From Gemmatimonadota bacterium (lineage in GTDB: Bacteria; Gemmatimonadota; Gemmatimonadetes; Gemmatimonadales; GWC2-71-9): DNA of 10,678 bases. Positions within the stretch are counted from its first letter, which is position 1; the number at the start of each line of letters is the position of its first letter. Below the pieces are notes generated by a model, which saw only the letters and a list, made by a program, of their open reading frames with translations, was not told the DNA's origin and ran no database searches. Positions 7,299 to 10,678 of the stretch are shown piece by piece. The position numbers were made by a program, and so were the translations under genes. The stretch spans positions 1-10,678 of the forward strand of contig QHUQ01000163.1 of the NCBI GenBank assembly GCA_003221985.1, given 5' to 3'.

Positions 7299-8005
7299 CC
7301 GATTCCCCTTTCAACCGATGTGGCTTCCACGTAATAGAGATGGCAAAACTCTGGGAAGATACGATCCGCTACAGCATTGATAAAACGTGCGACCCATACT
7401 GGGATCAGCTTGCCGCGGAAGCGCGGCCACAGCGTGATCGGCGTCACCAGACCGATACCCGCCGCGGAGACGACCTGAAATCCGGCCCGACCGAGCCATT
7501 CCTTCAGTTCAGCTGGCGTGTACGTGTGCACGAACGGCATTTGAAACCCCCGCCATGCCGCCCAACGCCCGTGGAGTGAATTCTTGTTCGAGATACTGAT
7601 ATGCAGGCGTGACGTGATACGAGCGAGCTGTTCGAGCAGGCGGATCAGAGAGACGCGATCGAGGTTTTGACTGAGCTCGATGGCCGTGACGAGATCGAAT
7701 CGCTGGGAGGGGAGGACCTCTTTGACATTTCCCTCGATGACAGTCACTCCAGGGAAACGAGCGCGCAAGGCGCCGACGAAGTCTGTGTTCATCTCGATGG
7801 AGGTCACCCGGTAGCCACGCGCCGCGAGAAAGGAGACGATCATGCCCTTGCCGGAGCCGAGGTCAAGCGCGGAGAGACCGACGCCCGCTGGCAGACGCTC
7901 ACGAACGAGGCGATTCAGCTGACCAAAGACGACATTCCGAGGGTCGCGAGGGTTCTCCCACCACTCTGCGTAATAGGTCAGGAGATCGCACGGGACCGTG
8001 CTCAA
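7295..8005 (-). CDS. Class I SAM-dependent methyltransferase
   Basis: A 236-residue protein with a Rossmann-like methyltransferase core. Motif I is LDLGSGKG (48-55); Glu71 ends the second strand (VTSIEMN) and would bind the ribose of S-adenosylmethionine. GNVKE (92-96) and FDLVTAIEL (103-111) give the following core motifs. HTYTPAELKEWLGRAGF (160-176) is the usual late helix-strand element of Methyltransf_11/23-type enzymes. It could methylate a sugar hydroxyl or amine of the repeat unit or its precursor; the acceptor is inferred only from its place between an aminotransferase and an epimerase. The start is a TTG sharing bases with the TGA stop of the aminotransferase gene (TTGA). I see no in-frame ATG near the N-terminus and no strong Shine-Dalgarno, so coupling to upstream translation is likely. 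The family call is firm; the start is moderately sure. Confidence 0.9.
   Translation of the reverse strand: MSTVPCDLLTYYAEWWENPRDPRNVVFGQLNRLVRERLPAGVGLSALDLGSGKGMIVSFLAARGYRVTSIEMNTDFVGALRARFPGVTVIEGNVKEVLPSQRFDLVTAIELSQNLDRVSLIRLLEQLARITSRLHISISNKNSLHGRWAAWRGFQMPFVHTYTPAELKEWLGRAGFQVVSAAGIGLVTPITLWPRFRGKLIPVWVARFINAVADRIFPEFCHLYYVEATSVERGIG
7305..7310 (-). promoter_or_regulatory. Ribosome binding site for the epimerase gene
   Basis: AAGGGG on the minus strand, 6 bases before the ATG at 7298. It lies inside the last codons of the methyltransferase gene, so epimerase initiation uses both a good Shine-Dalgarno and an overlapping stop-start. Confidence 0.55.
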
Positions 8006-9204
8006 CAGAGGGCAAGCGCCGCGGCCAACGACTCGACGACCCTCGAGATTTCAGCCTCCGTGAGTCCGGGATACACCGGCAGGCAAATGTGAGACGCGCT
8101 CAGACGCGACGCACCAGGGAAGTCGCCCGGCGGCATATCGCACCCACACGCAGGCCAAAGGAGGCACCGAGGAGCTCCGGCGAAGCGCTCGGCTCCGCAC
8201 AGAGTGTAACGCTCCCAGATCGGCTCAGCGTGGCACGGGTCCGCGTAAACTTCCCCGGTGAGCCACACTCCATATCGCTCCTTCAGCAGCAGCTTCAGCT
8301 TGTCGCGATCGCATCCGTCAGGGAGGTAGGCCACGTATTTGTAGTAGCTCGACCGAACGCCCTTCGGGATGGCTACAACCCGAATCCCATTCACTGCCTC
8401 GAGTAGCTCGTCATACCGCGCGGCGATTCTCTGGCGATCGCGGACGAGCGCGTCCGCCCGCGCAAGCTGCTGGAGACCCAACACGGCTGTGATCTCACTC
8501 ATCCGAAAGTTATGACCGACTTCGGCAATGTGATTCCCCTGTGCTGGGTCCTTCCCCTGATTCCGAATGATGTTCGCTCGGCGCCGCAGCTCTTCGTGGT
8601 TCGTCGTAATCGCCCCGCCTTCCCCCATGACCAGCACCTTTGTAGGGAAAAAAGAGAAGGCGCCTGCAATCCCGAGCGTCCCGGCGCGCCGCTCATCGAT
8701 GCTGCAGCCATGCGCGTGGGCGCAGTCCTCGATGAGCGGAATCCCAAACTCCGCGCAGATCTGCTGGATCTCGCCCAGTGCAGGCGTGATGATCCCCCCC
8801 ACGTGGACGATGATCACCGCCGCGGTGTCCTCACGCATCCGCCTGCGAAGATCCTTCGGATCGAGACACAAGGTGGCAGGATCCGAGTCTGCAAATGCCA
8901 CCCTGTTTCCGCTGTGGATGACCGCAAGAGCTGTGGCGAGGAATGTATTAGTCGGCACAACCACCGACCTATCTCGAATTCCGAGCGCACGGAGGATGAC
9001 TTCGAGAGCAGAAGTACCGTTGCTGGTCGCGACGCAGTACTTAGCGCCCACGTAGGTCGCAAACATCTCCTCGAACTCGGACGTGCGCGGTCCCATCGTC
9101 AGAGTTCCACTCGCGAGGACTCGAGCGATGCCACTTGCAATGAACTCCTTGTCTTCGCTCGAGAAAGGAATTCGCAGGATCGGAACGATTGGATGATCGG
9201 CCAT
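8002..9204 (-). CDS. PLP-dependent sugar aminotransferase (DegT/DnrJ/EryC1/StrS family)
   Basis: A 400-residue aminotransferase of the usual family length. Residues 34-42 (TLTMGPRTS) match the family N-terminus. SNGTSAL (61-67) binds the cofactor phosphate. IEDCAHAHG (158-166) supplies Asp160, which should contact the pyridine nitrogen. FSFFPTKVLVMGEGGAITTN (183-202) contains Lys189, the expected Schiff-base lysine, so this is a true aminotransferase rather than a lysine-less dehydratase relative. GHNFRMSEITAVLGLQQL (230-247) is the conserved substrate-loop region. It would convert a keto-sugar nucleotide to an amino sugar, with an amino acid (usually glutamate) as donor. It is the first gene of the packed run; a weak GAGAAG lies 7 bases before the ATG, and the stop overlaps the methyltransferase start. 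The C-terminal part (324-374) is unusually rich in Cys. The exact sugar product cannot be read from sequence. Confidence 0.94.
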   Translation of the reverse strand: MADHPIVPILRIPFSSEDKEFIASGIARVLASGTLTMGPRTSEFEEMFATYVGAKYCVATSNGTSALEVILRALGIRDRSVVVPTNTFLATALAVIHSGNRVAFADSDPATLCLDPKDLRRRMREDTAAVIIVHVGGIITPALGEIQQICAEFGIPLIEDCAHAHGCSIDERRAGTLGIAGAFSFFPTKVLVMGEGGAITTNHEELRRRANIIRNQGKDPAQGNHIAEVGHNFRMSEITAVLGLQQLARADALVRDRQRIAARYDELLEAVNGIRVVAIPKGVRSSYYKYVAYLPDGCDRDKLKLLLKERYGVWLTGEVYADPCHAEPIWERYTLCGAERFAGAPRCLLWPACGCDMPPGDFPGASRLSASHICLPVYPGLTEAEISRVVESLAAALALC

Positions 9205-9330
9205 TAGGGGTCTTCTCGGGTAAGAGTAGGTGGACTCAGACGCATGTACAGGTTCAACGTTCTTTGGGCGTAGGGAGCAGAGGACACAGCTTCGCCGTCT
9301 GAGTTACAGGGGCGACCTTGATCGACTGCC

Positions 9331-9360
9331 ATGGTATGCGATGCGCCCGTCTTCTAGCAA
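9331..9360 (-). promoter_or_regulatory. Weak sigma-70-like promoter candidate for the polysaccharide operon
   Basis: On the minus strand, TTGCTA (9355-9360) and TACCAT (9331-9336) each match 4 of 6 consensus bases, with an 18-base spacer. Transcription would begin near 9324, giving a leader of about 120 bases before the aminotransferase ATG. It is the best match I found by eye in the gene-free stretch, but matches of this quality arise by chance. Confidence 0.2.
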
Positions 9361-9371
9361 GGGTTTTTGCT
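9356..9371. repeat. Small hairpin (5-bp stem) overlapping the promoter candidate
   Basis: AGCAA at 9356-9360 can pair with TTGCT at 9367-9371 around a 6-base loop. The T-run in the loop makes it look terminator-like at first, but no U-run follows the stem on either strand. It overlaps the -35 element of the promoter candidate. Short stems like this are common by chance. Confidence 0.25.
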
Positions 9372-9680
9372 TGGGCGGGTCATGGTTGCCGGTCCCCAAC
9401 GTGGGTCGGCACCTTCAACTTCACGGCGATTGGTATGCCGCGCTGCTCTTAGTCGGCGCCGACGTCACCATTCGATGCGCGAGCGAGAAGGGACTCGTGG
9501 CAGAGGGGGTCAGAATCGCAGTGGGGACGGACCGCTCGGCAGCAGTGACACCTTCCGATCAGGCAACAACCGCACACACGCGCTGGCGAGATCAGACCTC
9601 GGAGGACGCGCGCCTAACTTAGGTCGCCCGCCACAATTCTGGCCGGCTTACCTGTCGAAATAACCTTCTGCTTAATGCAT

Positions 9681-9699
9681 CCGCCGACCTACGCGGCGG
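9681..9699 (-). terminator. GC hairpin downstream of the fibre-like gene, possible weak terminator
   Basis: CCGCCG (9681-9686) and CGGCGG (9694-9699) form a perfect 6-bp GC stem around a 7-base loop. It lies about 40 bases past the stop codon of the fibre-like gene. The bases after the stem on the minus strand are ATGCATTAAGC, with no U-run, so it is not a standard intrinsic terminator. It could stabilise a 3' end or do nothing. Confidence 0.25.
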
Positions 9700-9739
9700 C
9701 CACCCTTGGCGAGGACGTTTGGATCTCGAGACCGACGCC

Positions 9740-10588
9740 TCACTGGAGCCCGAGCAGGACAAGGATCTCGCCGCGCCCTTCGGCCAGCGGCTCAAGAGCC
9801 TTACCTAGCACCGTTCCCGGACGGTGTATCGAAACACCTCCAACGTCGATTGGGACCGAACGCATCGCGTGGCCTGGAGTGGCACTGCTCACGAGAAGGT
9901 CCCCGATTGCAATTGGCCCATTCTCCACGCTCGCTTTGACCTTCACTCGGCCGCTATGAGCTACCGTCACCTTCCCGTCTCCAGGCATTCCCAGGGTGAT
10001 TCCAGGTTTCGGGGACACTACCCCGGCGATTCTAGTGTCGTAAGAATGCGCGGCGGGCAACACCCCATCCGCTCGATCCGGATCTATGATCAAGACGGTA
10101 CCCGCCGAGACAGGGGTCCGCGCCCTCACCCACTCGGCGACGTCCTGATACTTCGCCACGACGTTGGTCCCCGATACGGTGCCATCGACACGGACATCTC
10201 CCACAACATGAAGCTTCTGGGCAGGACTCTGCGTCCCAATGCCGACATTGCCGGCCCCCGTAATTCGGGCACGTTCCGTGTCGCTCGTGCCAAACACGAT
10301 CGGCTGAGCGCCACCATGGGAGACCACGATCGGGAAATTCGTCGCGGCCGAAGCATAGAACTTCACGCCGCGGCCGACTCCGGCATGCGACCCGCTGGCC
10401 GCCGAACCTTGAGAAAGATAAGTGATGGCTCCTGAATCTGATACAACCGTTACGAATCTGACAGAGGTATCTGAGCCACCCCCTACGACAATGTCGCCCT
10501 GGGGCGACTGCGCAGGAGCATATGAGCTCCCGAGGATGACCATCGTCGCCACGAGCGCTAGACCCTTGACTCTCTTCCAGCTCAGCAT
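9740..10588 (-). CDS. Exported fibre-like surface protein with tail-fibre-type C-terminal domain
   Basis: A 282-residue protein. Residues 1-27 form a signal peptide: MLSWKRVKG, a hydrophobic core (LALVATMVILGSS), then APA before the likely cleavage near residue 26 or 27. The mature N-terminal part (about 28-110) is rich in Gly, Ser, Val and Thr and has the look of a beta-rich stalk. GNVGIGTQSPAQKLHVVG (113-130) is a motif common in predicted fibre and surface-repeat proteins. The rest (about 145-282), with YQDVAEWV, IAGVVSPKPGITLG, SGRVKVK, IGDLLVSSATPGHAM and GKALEPLAEG, looks like the small beta-rich C-terminal domain of many bacterial fibre-like and phage tail-spike-like proteins. I chose the ATG at 10588 because an AGGGGG ribosome binding site lies 5 bases upstream and the signal peptide begins there; the open extension to 10669 is Arg-rich. 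The function is unknown. It is separated from the polysaccharide run by 535 bases, so a functional link is only inferred. Confidence 0.78.
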   Translation of the reverse strand: MLSWKRVKGLALVATMVILGSSYAPAQSPQGDIVVGGGSDTSVRFVTVVSDSGAITYLSQGSAASGSHAGVGRGVKFYASAATNFPIVVSHGGAQPIVFGTSDTERARITGAGNVGIGTQSPAQKLHVVGDVRVDGTVSGTNVVAKYQDVAEWVRARTPVSAGTVLIIDPDRADGVLPAAHSYDTRIAGVVSPKPGITLGMPGDGKVTVAHSGRVKVKASVENGPIAIGDLLVSSATPGHAMRSVPIDVGGVSIHRPGTVLGKALEPLAEGRGEILVLLGLQ

Positions 10589-10593
10589 GTAAG

Positions 10594-10599
10594 CCCCCT
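10594..10599 (-). promoter_or_regulatory. Ribosome binding site that sets the start of the fibre-like gene
   Basis: AGGGGG on the minus strand, 5 bases before the ATG at 10588. It supports this start over the in-frame ATG at 10669, because the protein then begins with a clean signal peptide. Confidence 0.6.
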
Positions 10600-10618
10600 G
10601 TAGTGTGATGCGATCTGC

Positions 10619-10633
10619 ACCGCGACTCGCGGT
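10619..10633. repeat. 15-base inverted repeat upstream of the fibre-like gene
   Basis: ACCGCGACTCGCGGT is a perfect inverted repeat with 7-base arms around one central base, 30 bases before the ATG. It could be a repressor operator or a 5' leader hairpin. It sits next to the predicted start site of the promoter candidate at 10641-10669. There is no second copy that I noticed in the window. Confidence 0.35.
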
Positions 10634-10640
10634 CGCGCGC

Positions 10641-10669
10641 ATTGCCTGACCCACCGTCCTCACTGGCAA
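10641..10669 (-). promoter_or_regulatory. Weak promoter candidate for the fibre-like gene
   Basis: On the minus strand, TTGCCA (10664-10669; 5 of 6 consensus bases) is followed after exactly 17 bases by GGCAAT (10641-10646; 3 of 6). Transcription would begin close to 10634, beside the inverted repeat. The -10 match is poor, so this is only a candidate. Confidence 0.2.
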
Positions 10670-10678
10670 GTCCCCAAC

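Larger units (their letters stand above)
9205..9739. other. Gene-free stretch of 535 bases upstream of the polysaccharide run
   Basis: No convincing coding sequence is found on either strand. The minus strand is broken by stops in the frames I checked. The plus strand has an open frame at 9230-9622 with no recognisable motif. It probably holds the promoter and 5' leader of the aminotransferase-led operon and any terminator of the fibre-like gene. Visible structure is limited to small hairpins (9356-9371 and 9681-9699) and one weak promoter candidate. No riboswitch or transposon end was recognised. Confidence 0.6.

Noticed and set aside
8512..9207. Long plus-strand open frames opposite the aminotransferase gene (also 8567-9055)
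   Set aside because: They are antisense to a gene with all its catalytic motifs; composition is Arg/Ser-rich and no domain is recognisable.
9264..9282. GGGCGTAGGGAGC, loosely like the JUMPstart/ops element of polysaccharide operons
   Set aside because: The match is poor and lies on the plus strand, opposite to the direction of transcription of the operon.
9230..9622. 130-codon plus-strand open frame in the gene-free stretch
   Set aside because: No recognisable motif, no clear ribosome binding site, and rare-looking codons (AGG, TTA, CTA, AGA) mixed in. It cannot be excluded, but nothing supports it beyond length.

Overview
The window is a stretch of a cell-surface polysaccharide locus (O-antigen, capsule or exopolysaccharide type). 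Every supported gene lies on the minus strand, so transcription runs from high to low coordinates. The Wzx-like flippase and Wzy-like polymerase pair suggests a Gram-negative-type bacterium using Wzy-dependent assembly. Base composition is fairly GC-rich, with GC-ending codons and many spurious antisense open frames. I cannot name the phylum. Gemmatimonadota, Acidobacteriota or a deltaproteobacterial-type lineage would all fit, but nothing in the sequence decides between them.

Layout in the direction of transcription. (1) 10588-9740 is an exported fibre-like protein with a signal peptide, a GNVGIGT...KLHVVG motif and a C-terminal beta-rich domain. (2) 9739-9205 is a gene-free stretch of 535 bases. 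It holds small hairpins and a weak promoter candidate. (3) 9204-402 is a tightly packed run of eight genes, in this order: a DegT-family sugar aminotransferase, a class I SAM methyltransferase, an NAD-dependent sugar epimerase/dehydratase, a family 4 glycosyltransferase, a Wzx-like flippase, a Wzy-like polymerase, a small P-loop kinase-like protein, and a nucleotidyltransferase/P-loop kinase fusion. (4) 402-1 is the first 134 codons of an asparagine-synthetase-like amidotransferase that runs off the window edge.

Four junctions in the run share 4 or 8 bases (TTGA, ATGA, GTGA, ATGA and ATGCTTGA type junctions, five in all), and the other gaps are 10, 16 and 31 bases. This points to one translationally coupled operon. 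The sugar-nucleotide enzymes would make an amino and possibly methylated sugar, the glycosyltransferase would add a residue to a lipid-linked unit, and Wzx and Wzy would flip and polymerise it. The kinase pair plus amidotransferase at the distal end is the least understood part. One glycosyltransferase cannot build a whole repeat unit, and no initiating transferase or Wzz/Wza/Wzc protein is present, so the locus must continue outside the window.

No tRNA, rRNA, CRISPR array, insertion sequence or phage module was seen.
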